NCBI RefSeq assembly: GCF_039830095.1
Contig: NZ_CP142435.1
Location: 124,001 to 188,000, forward strand
Length of the DNA: 64,000 bases
From: Dolosigranulum savutiense
GTDB taxonomy: Bacteria > Bacillota > Bacilli > Lactobacillales > Carnobacteriaceae_A
Direction: 5' to 3'
In this document: one piece after another, positions 51,264-61,846 of the stretch
How positions within the stretch are numbered: the stretch's first letter is position 1
How the letters are laid out: each line of letters begins with the position of its first letter
Program-made: the position numbers and the translations under genes
Notes under the pieces: generated by a model
The model's database searches: none
Seen by the model: only the letters and a program-made list of their open reading frames with translations
What the model was told of the DNA's origin: nothing

Positions 51264-54038
51264 TTAACAATCATCTGTTGACAAAAACTCATTCACCCAG
51301 TGGCTTATATCGGTCATGGGAATGGATTGATATTGCTTTCCATAAGGCAATGATTCTTGGAATAGTTTACTATAATTCGCTTCTTTAAAGCGGTCATCCA
51401 AAATAATAAAGACTCCTTTATCAGCCTCGGATCGAATCAATCGACCGAATGCTTGCTTGGTCTTCACAATAGCTCGTGGTAAAACATCTTCCATAAATAT
51501 ATTTTGACCCGCTTGCTTCAGTCGCTCGTGCTCTTGTTGTACTAGTGGCATATCCGGTGAATCAAATGGTAAACGTGTCAAAATTACAACTTCTAACTGA
51601 TCCCCCGGCAAATCAATCCCTTCAAAAAAGCTGTCTGCCCCTAATAAAATAGCCCGATCAGATTGCTTAAATCGTTTTAATACTTTGGCCTGTGATCCCG
51701 AAATATTTTGAGCTAATATTCGATATTGATTCGGTAATTCATTGCTCATCAATTGTTCATAGACAGATTGTAACAAGTCCAAAGAATGAAATAATATTAA
51801 CGTTTTCCTGTTCAATTGTTGCATAATGGTGCGAATACATTCACTCATATACCGTGCTAAATATTTATGCGATAATTTTTTAATGGGTTTAATATCAGAC
51901 GGGACAATTATTTGAGCTTGTGTCTGGAATTGATACGGACTGGACAACTCTACGTACGGTAAGTCATCAAGACCTAATTGCTGTTTAAAGAATTGAACAG
52001 AATGATTGACCGATAACGTACTACTTATATATAACACATGATTGATTTCATGAAGTCGTTGCAAGGTTTCTTGTTGCTGTTTGCGACTTAATGTTTTCAG
52101 TTGTATCGTTTGCTCTGGCGCTTCACTATAAAAAGACATCCAACTCATTTGTTCCTCTTTTATTTGTTGAAAAATAAACTCAAACGTATCCCCAAAGTGA
52201 TGTAATGCCGTCTTAGCCGATGCTAAATCAGCTAAAATATAATGGTCTGCTGCTTGTAACTGTGACTGATTGCCAGCTACTTGATATATGTGATCCAAGT
52301 AATAATGGAGCGCATGAATGAGTTTCAACACTCGATTGGACTGAGAGAATACCTGACTAGATAAGTCCGCTTGATCAATTGCCACCTCTTGCCAGCCAAT
52401 ATCAGATACATCACGTGTAGGTAAGTAGGCATGAAATTCAGTCATTAAATGATGCCACTCTTCAGCCATTAGTGACTTATAAGACTGAATAGTCTCTAGC
52501 AAATACGGTGGAACAAATCCACGGTCCACTAACTGAGCTAATCCCTGAAACACACTCCCCTCCAACGTAATGTGTCCCAATTCCTTCATCAATCCATTAA
52601 ACATTGACTTAGAAATTTGATCAGTAGATACCTGTCGCAGGGCTGGCAATAAATGGTGCGCTTCATCAAAAATGATTCGATCTGCCGATTGAAAAAGCGG
52701 AAAATCATGTAAATGTGTGAGTAAATAGGCGTGGTTGACAATCATTAAATCAGCATACTGCGCTCGGTCCAACATTCGCTGGTAAAAGTCAACCGTGTGA
52801 TCAGCGGTCTGACTGACACGAATAGTTTCCCAAAATGTATGCTGCTGATGCTGGCTAATGCCCAATTCATCCAAGTCACCCGTTTCTGTCTCCGTCAACC
52901 ATACTAATACTTGCATACAAATAAAAGCTTCCACCTCACCGGGTTGGACCGAATGATTTAATTGATAAATAAAGCGATCCAATGATAAATAATGACGTTT
53001 GCCTTTAATTAACACTGCTTGGAGCGGCCGATCCATCTGCTCAGATAATAAAGGAATGGCTTCTGTCAATAATTGATGTTGCAGAACGGTCGTATACGTA
53101 CTAATAATAACAGGTTGTCCTTGTTCAGCCACAATGACACTTGGGAATAGATAACCAATTGACTTCCCTAAGCCAGATGGAGCTTCAATCGCTAACTGAC
53201 TCTGGCCTTCCAACTGACTTAACTGTTCATAGACAAGATCCATCAACTGCCCTTGATGTGGCCGTAGTGTAAATGACTGCTTAAAGTATGCTTGCTTAGC
53301 AGCGGTCGTCTCTGGGTAAGCTTCTACCAACAACGATCGACTCTGCAGCTGACTCTGTGGTTCTTTAATCACCACGCCATTGTACACCATCAAGCCATCC
53401 GTTAATGGGCCTACCTCTCCAGCAACCTCTCTCTCACGCTGGAACAATCGGGCTGATTGATACGGTAAGCCGCTTCCTAACTGAGCTAACTGCTGTAACG
53501 TCACGGCCGGTAATTGTTCTACCTTTTGTATCAATTGACGTAATAAAAACACGGTCGCTCGCGCATCATATAACGCATCATGCGGCGTATCCAGATCATA
53601 ACCCAACCATTCCGTTAATTCTTGCAAATTATAATAGTTCGCATTGGGGAATAAAATCTGAGACAGCACGACTGTATCGATTGCTGGAATTTCGAGTGCA
53701 GGCAGTCCCACTGTTTGGAATTGTTCATTCAAAAACTCAAAATCAAATGCGACATTATGTGCCACAAATATAGTTTCTTGCAACAGTTCATGAATAATCG
53801 GCGCAATTTCTTCAAATAACGGTGCATAATCCACATCTTGTTGCGTAATACCTGTTAACTCCTGAATCCGAGCGGGCACTTGCTTGAGTGGATTTACCAA
53901 GGTGTTGAACTCTTCTAATACATGGCCGTCTTGGAAGAGAATGCACGCAAATTGAATCATGCCTTCATCTGAATGCAAACTCCCCGATGTCGCTTCGATA
54001 TCTACAATGGCATATATTGGTGACTCATTCATCAGCAC
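51264..54038 (-). CDS. dinG: DinG family helicase with N-terminal DnaQ-like exonuclease
   Basis: 924 residues. An N-terminal 3'-5' exonuclease (1-170) has DIEATSG, HNVAFDFEFLN and DALYDARAT. The superfamily 2 helicase has Walker A APSGLGKSIG (near 287), DEAHH (near 456) and a C-terminal LGADSFFEGIDLPGD motif with QAFGRLIRSEADKG. No four-cysteine iron-sulfur domain is present, unlike E. coli DinG and like the Bacillus form, which acts mainly as a nuclease. Start is GTG, 7 nt after GGAGG. Confidence 0.93.
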   Translation of the reverse strand: MLMNESPIYAIVDIEATSGSLHSDEGMIQFACILFQDGHVLEEFNTLVNPLKQVPARIQELTGITQQDVDYAPLFEEIAPIIHELLQETIFVAHNVAFDFEFLNEQFQTVGLPALEIPAIDTVVLSQILFPNANYYNLQELTEWLGYDLDTPHDALYDARATVFLLRQLIQKVEQLPAVTLQQLAQLGSGLPYQSARLFQREREVAGEVGPLTDGLMVYNGVVIKEPQSQLQSRSLLVEAYPETTAAKQAYFKQSFTLRPHQGQLMDLVYEQLSQLEGQSQLAIEAPSGLGKSIGYLFPSVIVAEQGQPVIISTYTTVLQHQLLTEAIPLLSEQMDRPLQAVLIKGKRHYLSLDRFIYQLNHSVQPGEVEAFICMQVLVWLTETETGDLDELGISQHQQHTFWETIRVSQTADHTVDFYQRMLDRAQYADLMIVNHAYLLTHLHDFPLFQSADRIIFDEAHHLLPALRQVSTDQISKSMFNGLMKELGHITLEGSVFQGLAQLVDRGFVPPYLLETIQSYKSLMAEEWHHLMTEFHAYLPTRDVSDIGWQEVAIDQADLSSQVFSQSNRVLKLIHALHYYLDHIYQVAGNQSQLQAADHYILADLASAKTALHHFGDTFEFIFQQIKEEQMSWMSFYSEAPEQTIQLKTLSRKQQQETLQRLHEINHVLYISSTLSVNHSVQFFKQQLGLDDLPYVELSSPYQFQTQAQIIVPSDIKPIKKLSHKYLARYMSECIRTIMQQLNRKTLILFHSLDLLQSVYEQLMSNELPNQYRILAQNISGSQAKVLKRFKQSDRAILLGADSFFEGIDLPGDQLEVVILTRLPFDSPDMPLVQQEHERLKQAGQNIFMEDVLPRAIVKTKQAFGRLIRSEADKGVFIILDDRFKEANYSKLFQESLPYGKQYQSIPMTDISHWVNEFLSTDDC

Positions 54039-54078
54039 GCACTCTCCTCCTACTCAGATTAGTTTGACTCAATAATTT

Positions 54079-55302
54079 TTATAGTAACTGTTCAGTGACA
54101 TAGGTACGCAATAGGGTTGGATCATTGTCTAAGCGATCATAGATGACTTCTTCAACTAACTGAGACAACACTTGCCCTAGCCACGGTCCAGGCTTTCGAT
54201 CGGTCAACATCATAATGTCCGATCCAGATAGTGCCAGTTCTTGTTGGGATTTAATTTGTAAAGATTGATGTATAGCAGTCGCCTCATCTGGATGCCCACT
54301 CCCATCAATTAACGTAAGTAAATATTCTACATCCCTTGCCAATTCAGCTCCTAGTTGATAAATATCAAATGGATCCATCTTTTCTGTTGCTTGTCGCTTT
54401 TGAACTCCAGATACGATGGCTTCGACAGCAGCGATTACTTGATTCGATGATTTCCACTGACGTAAAAACTGCCTAATATCAACACAATAATGAGTCGGCA
54501 TTAAGAAATTCATATAATAGACCAACAAACTCCATGCTTGGCGTTCATTTTCGAGATACCCCTTATTGTTACTTAAATACATTAGCGCTAGCTTATTGCT
54601 CGCCAACTCAGGACAATATTCGAATAATTTTGTCTTCAGCATGCTCTTCAATCCTTTAGAACGCGACTGAGAACATATTAACTTAACGAATTCAATATGG
54701 ATCCGCTCTACTGCAATGTGTTGTAATAATGAAGCATTCTCTTTGATTGCTAGTTCAGTTGAAGCTTCAATATTAAAACCCAACTGTGCTGAGAAGCGAA
54801 CTGCTCGCATCATCCGCAAGGCATCTTCATTAAAGCGCTCATCTGCTTTACCAACAGCTCGAATAATCCCTTCTTCTAAATCAGCCTGTCCATCATAATA
54901 ATCATAAATCATACCGGTTTCGTCTACTGCCATTGCATTGATGGTAAAATCACGTCGCTGCAAATCTTCTCGCAAAGAACGAACGAATTCAACCGAGTCT
55001 GGTCGGCGAAAATCTTGATAGGTAGACTCTGTTCGGAAGGTGGTAATTTCATAGGCTTCCCCCTCCACCATAACCATAACTGTACCGTGATCAATTCCCA
55101 CATCTACCGTCCGCGGAAATATTTCTTTTATCTCTTCTGGCAAGGCACTCGTGGCAATATCAATATCATTCACTTCTAATCCTAACAAAGCATCCCGCAC
55201 ACTACCTCCGACAAAATAGGCCTCATAGCCATGATCCGTCAGCTGCCTTAACACGGGCAGTGCTTGTTTAAACATTGGCGTAAATGTCAATTTATCCGTC
55301 AC
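54079..55302 (-). CDS. cca: CCA-adding tRNA nucleotidyltransferase
   Basis: About 407 residues. It adds or repairs the CCA end of tRNA. The head has GGSVRDALLG and the metal-binding DIDIATSALPEE, followed by RRDFTINAMAVDE, then neck and body helices with LRMMRAVRFSAQLGF. Start is uncertain: I chose GTG 55302, which gives the usual short lead before FKQALPVL; ATG 55275 is an alternative. It overlaps the mazG-like gene by 11 bp. Confidence 0.92.
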   Translation of the reverse strand: MTDKLTFTPMFKQALPVLRQLTDHGYEAYFVGGSVRDALLGLEVNDIDIATSALPEEIKEIFPRTVDVGIDHGTVMVMVEGEAYEITTFRTESTYQDFRRPDSVEFVRSLREDLQRRDFTINAMAVDETGMIYDYYDGQADLEEGIIRAVGKADERFNEDALRMMRAVRFSAQLGFNIEASTELAIKENASLLQHIAVERIHIEFVKLICSQSRSKGLKSMLKTKLFEYCPELASNKLALMYLSNNKGYLENERQAWSLLVYYMNFLMPTHYCVDIRQFLRQWKSSNQVIAAVEAIVSGVQKRQATEKMDPFDIYQLGAELARDVEYLLTLIDGSGHPDEATAIHQSLQIKSQQELALSGSDIMMLTDRKPGPWLGQVLSQLVEEVIYDRLDNDPTLLRTYVTEQLL

Positions 55303-55648
55303 CAAGAGCGTCACCGGTCCCTTCTTGTTCATCCACACGTTCGAATCGATGATGATCACGTACATCAAATTTTGTCATAACTTGATCAAATGCTTCTTCC
55401 AAGTCAACCTCCAACGAATTAGCCATCGTAATTAGCACAAATAAGACATCGCCCAATTCTTCAGCAATTGCTTTTTCCGTTTCCGATGATTTTTTCTGTT
55501 TTTCACCATACTGATGATTAATCTCGCGGGCTAGCTCACCGGTCTCTTCAGTCAAGCGTGCCATCATTGCAAGTGGACTAAAATATCCGATCTTAAATTG
55601 ACGAATATATTCATCAACACGCGCTTGCATATCTTTCATCTCTGTCAT
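55292..55648 (-). CDS. MazG-like nucleotide pyrophosphohydrolase (YpjD-like)
   Basis: 118 residues. The single MazG domain carries metal-binding residues in TEETGELAREINHQYG (EExxE) and AEELGDVLFVLITMAN (ExxD). Such proteins hydrolyse aberrant nucleoside triphosphates; the exact substrate is unknown. AAGGTGAGAAG precedes the ATG. It sits between reoY and cca, as in other Firmicutes. Confidence 0.9.
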   Translation of the reverse strand: MTEMKDMQARVDEYIRQFKIGYFSPLAMMARLTEETGELAREINHQYGEKQKKSSETEKAIAEELGDVLFVLITMANSLEVDLEEAFDQVMTKFDVRDHHRFERVDEQEGTGDALGDG

Positions 55649-55657
55649 CTTCTCACC

Positions 55658-56218
55658 TTACTTCAATATTTCTTGCTTACGCTCAATTGCTGCGAGTTCT
55701 TCCGTCAACAAGTGGAAGTCTCCTTTATTCTTCCTCTCCAGACTCGCATCAATCTGCTCTAACAATTCTTGACGACGATGGGCTAATTGAAGCATCAACA
55801 CTGCATGCTTAGCACTAGCAGCCGTCTCTACTGCAATCCGATCATTCCACCGTGCGTACGGATTATCCTCTAACACCTTCACATACAGTGGTGTCAAAAA
55901 AGCATCGGGAAAGTTCAATTCGATATATAACTTTTCCGTCCAATTCATCCGCATCTCATGGAAAGCTTTCTCTGGATCTTGAACCGCATGTCCTTCCTTA
56001 TATAATCGAAAAGCGGGCGCACTCATTCCTGCTACAGTAATCATCATTCCTCGCGGTGTCTTATCTACCCACTGAACAAAAGAAGTCTTATCAAGTATCA
56101 ACTCATGACTGAACAAATACTCCAGGATCCAAAGTGATTCCCGACGCTTCAATTGATACGTCTTCAAAAACCACTTCAAAAACTGCTGCTTGTCTTCTAA
56201 ATTAGTCGATTGGCTCAT
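55658..56218 (-). CDS. reoY: ReoY family proteolytic adaptor (UPF0302/YpiB)
   Basis: 186 residues: N-terminal UPF0302 domain (FLKWFLKTYQLKRRESLWIL) and a short C-terminal IDEAL-like region. In Listeria, ReoY helps ClpCP degrade MurA and so tunes peptidoglycan synthesis. The clpP gene is 4 kb away and the TPR gene upstream (ReoY partner in several genomes) is 15 bp away, which fits that pathway. Function is by family analogy. Confidence 0.87.
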   Translation of the reverse strand: MSQSTNLEDKQQFLKWFLKTYQLKRRESLWILEYLFSHELILDKTSFVQWVDKTPRGMMITVAGMSAPAFRLYKEGHAVQDPEKAFHEMRMNWTEKLYIELNFPDAFLTPLYVKVLEDNPYARWNDRIAVETAASAKHAVLMLQLAHRRQELLEQIDASLERKNKGDFHLLTEELAAIERKQEILK

Positions 56219-56233
56219 TTATTATCGCCCTCT

Positions 56234-57496
56234 TTATACATCATCTAATCGTTGAAGTAACTGTGTCATCTCGGGATCATGCGGATGAATATCGAGATAG
56301 CGAACAACCACTTCTCGCAATCGCTCACGCTGACCATCCTCTTGTAAAAAAGTTGCATAATCAAGTAAAAATTCGTCCGTCTCCGCAAAGAAATCATAAG
56401 CTTGACTGAACGCTTCTCGGGCCTGTTCAAACTGTTCTAATTCATTGTAGGCATTCCCCAGTAGCCAATAAATCTGCGGATCCGTATCAAAGTTGCTTAG
56501 AGCATCTTCTAAAATAGCTACCGCACCAACATAATCCTCACTGTACATTAAAAAGTTCGCATACTCTAAAATCATTGTTTCGCTATTGGGATTTAGCTGA
56601 TAAGCTTGTTGGAAGTAATCTCTTGCTTGAGTGAACTGATCTTGTTTAATCGCCACTTTTGCGCCAACTAAATAAAGGGAGTGATTGGTCTGATCAAGTG
56701 CTAGACCGCGCTCAATCACCTGAGCTGCTTCATCTAAGCGATGTTCTGCTAGCAGAGCTTCTACCAAGTATGGATAGACCGATGTGTACCCATGATCTAA
56801 CGAAATAACTCGTTGGAAACTCTCAATCGCTCGAGTGAATTCCTCTTGCTGGAAGTAGGTCAAACCTAGATTGAAGATTGTATCTATATCTTCATCATCT
56901 TGGGTTGCTTCATTCAAATATGGCGTAGCTTCTTCAAAGTCTCCACTGGCACTATAAGCTGAACCTAGACGCGCTTTAATCGAGACACCACCCATATCAC
57001 TATATCCCTGCTCTAACAAGTGTGAATACCACCGCGTTGCCTGAGTATATTTCCCCATTGAATAATACAGTTCACCTAAGGCTAGGTGAATAATGGGTTC
57101 TTCTGGCATCATTTTCTTCGCTTCCAACAACTTAGATTCACTGACTTCAGGCAACCCTTGTGTTTGGTAATAATCAGCGGCTACCAATAATGACTGGATA
57201 TACGCTGCAGACGTTGGTTCGATTTGATCCAGCAACTCAATGGCTTGCAAATCCTGGCCTTCTTCGATCGCAATTTCTGCTAAGTTCACTTTAATCTCAT
57301 CGTCTTGCGGATGACGTAATTGCAACTGATGTAATACTGTTTTTGTCTCTTGAAGAAACCCTAATTGGAACAAACTATCCGCTAATAAATAAATATCCTC
57401 ATCAGCATCGTTCGCTACTGCTTGCTTAAGTAATTCACTAATATTTGCAAGATCACCAGATTGAATGTGATGAATCAATTCCTGTGAATAAGACAC
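56234..57496 (-). CDS. Tetratricopeptide repeat protein (YpiA-like)
   Basis: 420 residues built almost wholly of about 11 TPR units (for example ALGELYYSMGKYTQATRWYS and YWLLGNAYNELEQFEQAREA). No signal peptide, so cytoplasmic. Start is GTG after AAGGAGGAATTTAC. In related genomes this protein, like ReoY, influences MurA degradation; the shared operon with reoY supports such a partnership but does not prove it. Confidence 0.88.
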   Translation of the reverse strand: MSYSQELIHHIQSGDLANISELLKQAVANDADEDIYLLADSLFQLGFLQETKTVLHQLQLRHPQDDEIKVNLAEIAIEEGQDLQAIELLDQIEPTSAAYIQSLLVAADYYQTQGLPEVSESKLLEAKKMMPEEPIIHLALGELYYSMGKYTQATRWYSHLLEQGYSDMGGVSIKARLGSAYSASGDFEEATPYLNEATQDDEDIDTIFNLGLTYFQQEEFTRAIESFQRVISLDHGYTSVYPYLVEALLAEHRLDEAAQVIERGLALDQTNHSLYLVGAKVAIKQDQFTQARDYFQQAYQLNPNSETMILEYANFLMYSEDYVGAVAILEDALSNFDTDPQIYWLLGNAYNELEQFEQAREAFSQAYDFFAETDEFLLDYATFLQEDGQRERLREVVVRYLDIHPHDPEMTQLLQRLDDV

Positions 57497-57620
57497 GTAA
57501 ATTCCTCCTTAAATACAGACGTCTCTTCTATTATACTGTAAATCTCCAACCGCAATCAACCATGGCCGTCTTTAATACCACACTATGTACCAAGGCAGTT
57601 TAACTGCCTTGTATCTTACA

Positions 57621-59546
57621 CTAAACTTTTGAAATTTCGACCTCATCTATGAACGAATCAACCGATTGGGCGCTGGAATCATCTGCCCCATATGCACGAA
57701 CATTAATCGTCTCACTGTCAATCTCATTATCTCCCACAATAATTTGGTAAGGGATTTTCATTGTTTGGGCATCACGAATTTTGTACCCCATTTTTTCATT
57801 ACGGGTATCGATTTCAACTCGCATACCAGCTTGTTGCAGTTGGTTTTTCACTTGTTCAGCATACTCCATATGCGCCTCTAAACTAACAGGAATAATGCGC
57901 GCTTGAACCGGTGCTAGCCAGGTTGGGAAAGCCCCTTTGTACTCTTCAATCAAGTAAGCAATGAAGCGTTCCATCGTTGAGACCACGCCACGGTGAATGA
58001 CAACAGGACGGTGGATGTCTTGACCATCCTCACCCACATAAGTTAGATCAAATTTTTCTGGCAGTAAGAAGTCCAGTTGAACAGTTGATAGTGTCTCTTC
58101 CAGACCGATTGCTGTTTTCACTTGAACGTCTAATTTTGGACCATAGAAGGCTGCTTCTCCAATTGCTTCATAATAATCGACGCCCATCTCGTCAAGAGTC
58201 TCACGCAACATACTTTCAGCTTTTTTCCACATCTCATCATCATCGAAGTATTTCTCTTTATTCTCTGGATCGCGCAAGCTGAGCCGGAAACGATAATCTG
58301 TAATGCTAAAATCTTTGTAAACTTCCAAGATTAAGTTAATGACGCGACGGAATTCTGCTTTAATTTGATCTGGACGAACGAAGACGTGCGCATCATTCAA
58401 TGTCATCTCACGCACACGTTGCAATCCACTTAAGGCTCCAGATTTTTCGTAACGGTGCATCTGCCCTAACTCGGCAATACGGAGCGGCAGATCACGGTAA
58501 CTCCGCGTTTCTTTGCCAAAAATTTTCATATGGTGTGGACAGTTCATTGGACGCAAAACAAGTAATTCGCCATCACCCATATCCATTGGTGGGAACATAT
58601 CATCTTGATAGTGATCCCAGTGACCAGACTGTTGGTACAACTTCGCATCCGCCATAATCGGTGTGTAGACATGTTCATAACCTAAGCTAACTTCTTTATC
58701 TACAATATAACGCTCAATTACACGGCGAATCGTCGCTCCTTTAGGTAACCAAAACGGCAAACCGCTTCCGATTTCTGGATCCACCATGAACAAGTCCAGT
58801 TCTTTTCCTAACTTACGGTGGTCACGTTCTTTTGCTTCCTCACGTAGGCGTAAAAACTCATCCAAATCTGCTTGGTTGAAGAAAGCTGTCCCGTACACGC
58901 GTTGCATCATCTTATTATCCGAATTCCCCCGCCAATACGCTCCAGCCAATGATAATAGCTTGAAGACCTTAATATCGCTTGTTAATGGCAAGTGAATTCC
59001 TCGACAAAGATCGACAAAATCGCCTTGTTTATAAATAGAAATCACTTCATCATCTGGCAAGTCTTGAATTAATTCAACTTTATATGGATCATTCTTGAAT
59101 AATTCCAGCGCCTCTTCACGTGAAAGTTCATCGCGGACAATCGGTAAACTTTCGCTCGTAATTTTTTTCATCTCTTTTTCGATTGCTTCTAAATCATCTT
59201 CTGAAATAGTCTCTTCTGTATCCGTATCATAGTAAAATCCCGTCTCAATTGCTGGACCCACTCCGAACTTCACCTCTGGGAATAGACGTTTAATTGCTTG
59301 GGCCATTAAGTGAGCGGTTGAATGGCGCAAAATCCCTAACGCATCCTCATGTTTTTCGGTTACAATTTCTAGCTCACCATCTTCATGAAGTGGTCGCGTA
59401 TAATCAACTAATTCACCGTTAAATTTACCCGCAAGTCCTGCTTTTTCCAATGATTTAGCAATACTAGCTGCCACATCCTTGGTTGATGAACCAGCTGGGA
59501 ATTCCTTCACCGATCCATCGGGCAATGTAATCTTAATCTCTGACAT
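57621..59546 (-). CDS. thrS: Threonyl-tRNA synthetase
   Basis: 641 residues. TGS domain (1-62), editing domain with [15 protein letters not shown] near 72, and class II catalytic core with motif 2 [21 protein letters not shown], zinc ligands (Cys in RPMNCPHH, then histidines) and a C-terminal anticodon domain. I chose the ATG after AGGAGGAGTTAAC, giving [12 protein letters not shown]; the in-frame extension lies in the leader. Expression is controlled by the T-box upstream. Confidence 0.97.
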   Translation of the reverse strand: MSEIKITLPDGSVKEFPAGSSTKDVAASIAKSLEKAGLAGKFNGELVDYTRPLHEDGELEIVTEKHEDALGILRHSTAHLMAQAIKRLFPEVKFGVGPAIETGFYYDTDTEETISEDDLEAIEKEMKKITSESLPIVRDELSREEALELFKNDPYKVELIQDLPDDEVISIYKQGDFVDLCRGIHLPLTSDIKVFKLLSLAGAYWRGNSDNKMMQRVYGTAFFNQADLDEFLRLREEAKERDHRKLGKELDLFMVDPEIGSGLPFWLPKGATIRRVIERYIVDKEVSLGYEHVYTPIMADAKLYQQSGHWDHYQDDMFPPMDMGDGELLVLRPMNCPHHMKIFGKETRSYRDLPLRIAELGQMHRYEKSGALSGLQRVREMTLNDAHVFVRPDQIKAEFRRVINLILEVYKDFSITDYRFRLSLRDPENKEKYFDDDEMWKKAESMLRETLDEMGVDYYEAIGEAAFYGPKLDVQVKTAIGLEETLSTVQLDFLLPEKFDLTYVGEDGQDIHRPVVIHRGVVSTMERFIAYLIEEYKGAFPTWLAPVQARIIPVSLEAHMEYAEQVKNQLQQAGMRVEIDTRNEKMGYKIRDAQTMKIPYQIIVGDNEIDSETINVRAYGADDSSAQSVDSFIDEVEISKV

Positions 59547-59635
59547 GTTAACTCCTCCTATTTTTGACTTCCTATTTGATGCTAATTCCATTTATAATCT
59601 CTCGAATTTCCTGCATAAAAGTTCCGGTCCTCACC

Positions 59636-59875
59636 AAATAAAAAACGCCCATAAACATCTCACCTGAGACATTTATGGGACGATTAACTAATCGCGGTTC
59701 CACCCAACTTTATATGAGCATCATTCTCTCATACAACTTGATATCCTTAACGCGGATGAGACGTGAATCACAATGATTGAATGAGAAGTGGTAATCTGTT
59801 GGTATTTTAGGAAATTTCCAGCTTTCTTTCCCTCTCTGTCAAAATAACTCAACACATCGTATCTTCTCTAAACTA
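59636..59875 (-). promoter_or_regulatory. T-box riboswitch of thrS
   Basis: The minus-strand leader contains the T-box core GGGTGGAACCGCG (59693-59705) and a terminator with CCCATAAATGTCTC and GAGATGTTTATGGG arms followed by CGTTTTTT (59640-59679). A Thr codon ACC stands in the expected stem I region, either at 59801-59803 or 59790-59792. Uncharged tRNA-Thr would pair with the specifier and T-box and stop termination. Confidence 0.92.
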
Positions 59876-59880
59876 TCCCC

Positions 59881-59909
59881 ATTATAGCAAACATTAAACC
59901 GGATAGCAA
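59881..59909 (-). promoter_or_regulatory. thrS promoter
   Basis: Minus strand: -35 TTGCTA (59904-59909), 17-bp spacer, -10 TATAAT (59881-59886). The transcript would start near 59874, just before T-box stem I. Confidence 0.75.
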
Positions 59910-60001
59910 TTTGATTCACTAAATTACTAGATAATTTTTCCTGAATAATTTCCTTCATAACAAGATTCATCTTACACACCATAACAACCAGATGCTTGTA
60001 T

Positions 60002-60040
60002 GTTAAAAAGCCTTGACCATTTCTGGCCAAGACTTTTAAA
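60002..60040 (-). terminator. Terminator of clpP
   Basis: Minus strand: AAAAG-CTTG-CCA pairs with TGG-CAAG-CTTTT through two mismatches, followed by TTAAC. The 120 bp between it and clpP hold no gene. Confidence 0.6.
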
Positions 60041-60194
60041 TTACGTCATAGTGGATTATACTTATCGACGATTGATTAGACGGTTATCACAAGAAATCGA
60101 TAAATACAGTCAACTACAACACAATTCTTCCTCTATCTTAGCAAACTGTCTCTTATTGTCAATATAATTACGTTATAACCTTATTTATGATTGA

Positions 60195-60788
60195 CTAGTC
60201 TAGCTTTTCAGAACTATCCATAATTTCATCGATTAGACCGTATTCCAAGGCTTCCTCAGCGGTCATAAAATTATCACGATCCGTATCTTTTTGAACACGC
60301 TCGAGTGGTTGTCCTGTTTTGTCCGCTAAGATTTTATTCAGACGTTCTCGCGTACGTAAGATATTTTTCGCTGCAATTTCAATCTCAGTTGCTTGACCTT
60401 GCGCGCCCCCAAGAGGTTGGTGAATCATTAACTCTGCATTTGGTAACGCAAATCGCTTCCCTTTTGCACCAGAACTAGACAAGATGGCTCCCATTGATGC
60501 GGACAACCCTAGCACAATAGTCTGGACATCTGCTTTAATGAAGTTCATCGTGTCATAAATTGCCAAACCTGCCGTCACACTACCACCTGGAGAGTTAATA
60601 TACAGATAAATATCTTTTGTCGAGTCTTGGGCATCTAAGAACAATAATTGTGACACAACTGAGTTTGCTGTATTATTATCAATTGCATCCCCAATCATAA
60701 TAATGCGATCTTTTAAAAGGCGTGAATAAATATCATACGCTCGCTCGCCACGAGGTGATTGTTCAATAACTGTTGGTACTAAATTCAT
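60195..60788 (-). CDS. clpP: ATP-dependent Clp protease proteolytic subunit
   Basis: 197 residues, normal length. The catalytic triad is Ser98 (GLSASMGA), His123 (MIHQPLGG) and an aspartate near 172 ([12 protein letters not shown]). Fourteen subunits form the degradation chamber fed by ClpX, ClpC or ClpE. TAGGAGGAATTAATTT precedes the ATG. It is downstream of whiA, as in many lactobacilli. I found no CtsR heptanucleotide repeat in the 90-bp upstream gap. Confidence 0.97.
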   Translation of the reverse strand: MNLVPTVIEQSPRGERAYDIYSRLLKDRIIMIGDAIDNNTANSVVSQLLFLDAQDSTKDIYLYINSPGGSVTAGLAIYDTMNFIKADVQTIVLGLSASMGAILSSSGAKGKRFALPNAELMIHQPLGGAQGQATEIEIAAKNILRTRERLNKILADKTGQPLERVQKDTDRDNFMTAEEALEYGLIDEIMDSSEKLD

Positions 60789-60880
60789 AAATTAATTCCT
60801 CCTATATAAACCGTATTAATTATAAGTGTACCTGAAAGGTCAAAAAAAGTCAAACTTGTCAACCCTAACTTAAGTAAGAG

Positions 60881-61804
60881 CTATAATTCTTCTGCTATTT
60901 TGTTAATTTTGCGTAATCGATGGTTAACACCACTCTTGGAAATGTCACTTCCGGGGATTAAATCACTTAATTCTTGTAAGGATGCTTCAGGATGGGCTAA
61001 TCTCGCTTCGGCAACAGCTCGTAATTTATCTGGTAAACTGTCGAGACCTTGTAATCGATCAATTCGTTCAATGCTGTCAATTTGTTTACTCGCTGCTGAG
61101 ATTGTTTTGTTTAAATTAGCGGTCTCACAATTAACGAGACGATTGACTGAGTTGCGCATATCGCGTACAATTCGCACATCCTCAAATTTAAACATACTGT
61201 TAGTTGCTCCGATAATGGATAGGAAATCAGCAATTTTTTCGGCTTCCTTCACATACGTAATATAGCCACCGCTCTTACGTTCGTGTGTTCTCGCATTCAA
61301 CTCAAACGCCTGCATCATCTTACAAATATCATCATTATGAGCTTCATAAATCGAATGAATCTCCAAATGATAACGACTAGTGCCAGGACTATTGACTGAA
61401 CCACCTGCTAAAAAAGCCCCACGCAAATAGGATTTCATCTTCTGCTTATTTTCCGTATATTCGGGCGAAATTGATCCCAGATGAAGCATGCCATCCAGAA
61501 TACCCAGCTCATTCAAAATATACTTGGCATCCGAACGAACGCGACAAATGTAAATATTATTTTTCTTCAACTTCATTTTTCGCCGCACAGACAGCTCTGC
61601 ATGAACATCGAACGTCTCCTTAATCAACGAATATATTCGCCGAGCAATCGCTGCATTTTCAGTTTGAACATTGAGTTGCAATTGCTTATCAATAATATTC
61701 ATTGTTCCATTCATTCGAATCAGTGCGGCCAACTCTGCTTTTGCATGCTCTGGATGAACTTCCAGCATCGTTAATTCTTTCTTCACATCACCTGCATAAG
61801 ACAT
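60881..61804 (-). CDS. whiA: DNA-binding protein WhiA
   Basis: 307 residues: N-terminal LAGLIDADG-like domains (about 1-200, including [14 protein letters not shown]) and a C-terminal helix-turn-helix ([22 protein letters not shown]). In Firmicutes it affects chromosome segregation and division; in actinobacteria it is a sporulation regulator. GGAAGGGGTGATGAG precedes the ATG. Part of the rapZ-yvcK-whiA cluster. Confidence 0.96.
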   Translation of the reverse strand: MSYAGDVKKELTMLEVHPEHAKAELAALIRMNGTMNIIDKQLQLNVQTENAAIARRIYSLIKETFDVHAELSVRRKMKLKKNNIYICRVRSDAKYILNELGILDGMLHLGSISPEYTENKQKMKSYLRGAFLAGGSVNSPGTSRYHLEIHSIYEAHNDDICKMMQAFELNARTHERKSGGYITYVKEAEKIADFLSIIGATNSMFKFEDVRIVRDMRNSVNRLVNCETANLNKTISAASKQIDSIERIDRLQGLDSLPDKLRAVAEARLAHPEASLQELSDLIPGSDISKSGVNHRLRKINKIAEEL

Positions 61805-61846
61805 CTCATCACCCCTTCCTCACAAATAATTAACTATCCTAATATC

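Noticed and set aside
57592-57612. CAAGGCAGTT palindrome after thrS as terminator
   Set aside because: Perfect 10-bp arms but no loop and no T-run on the minus strand; I could not assign it.
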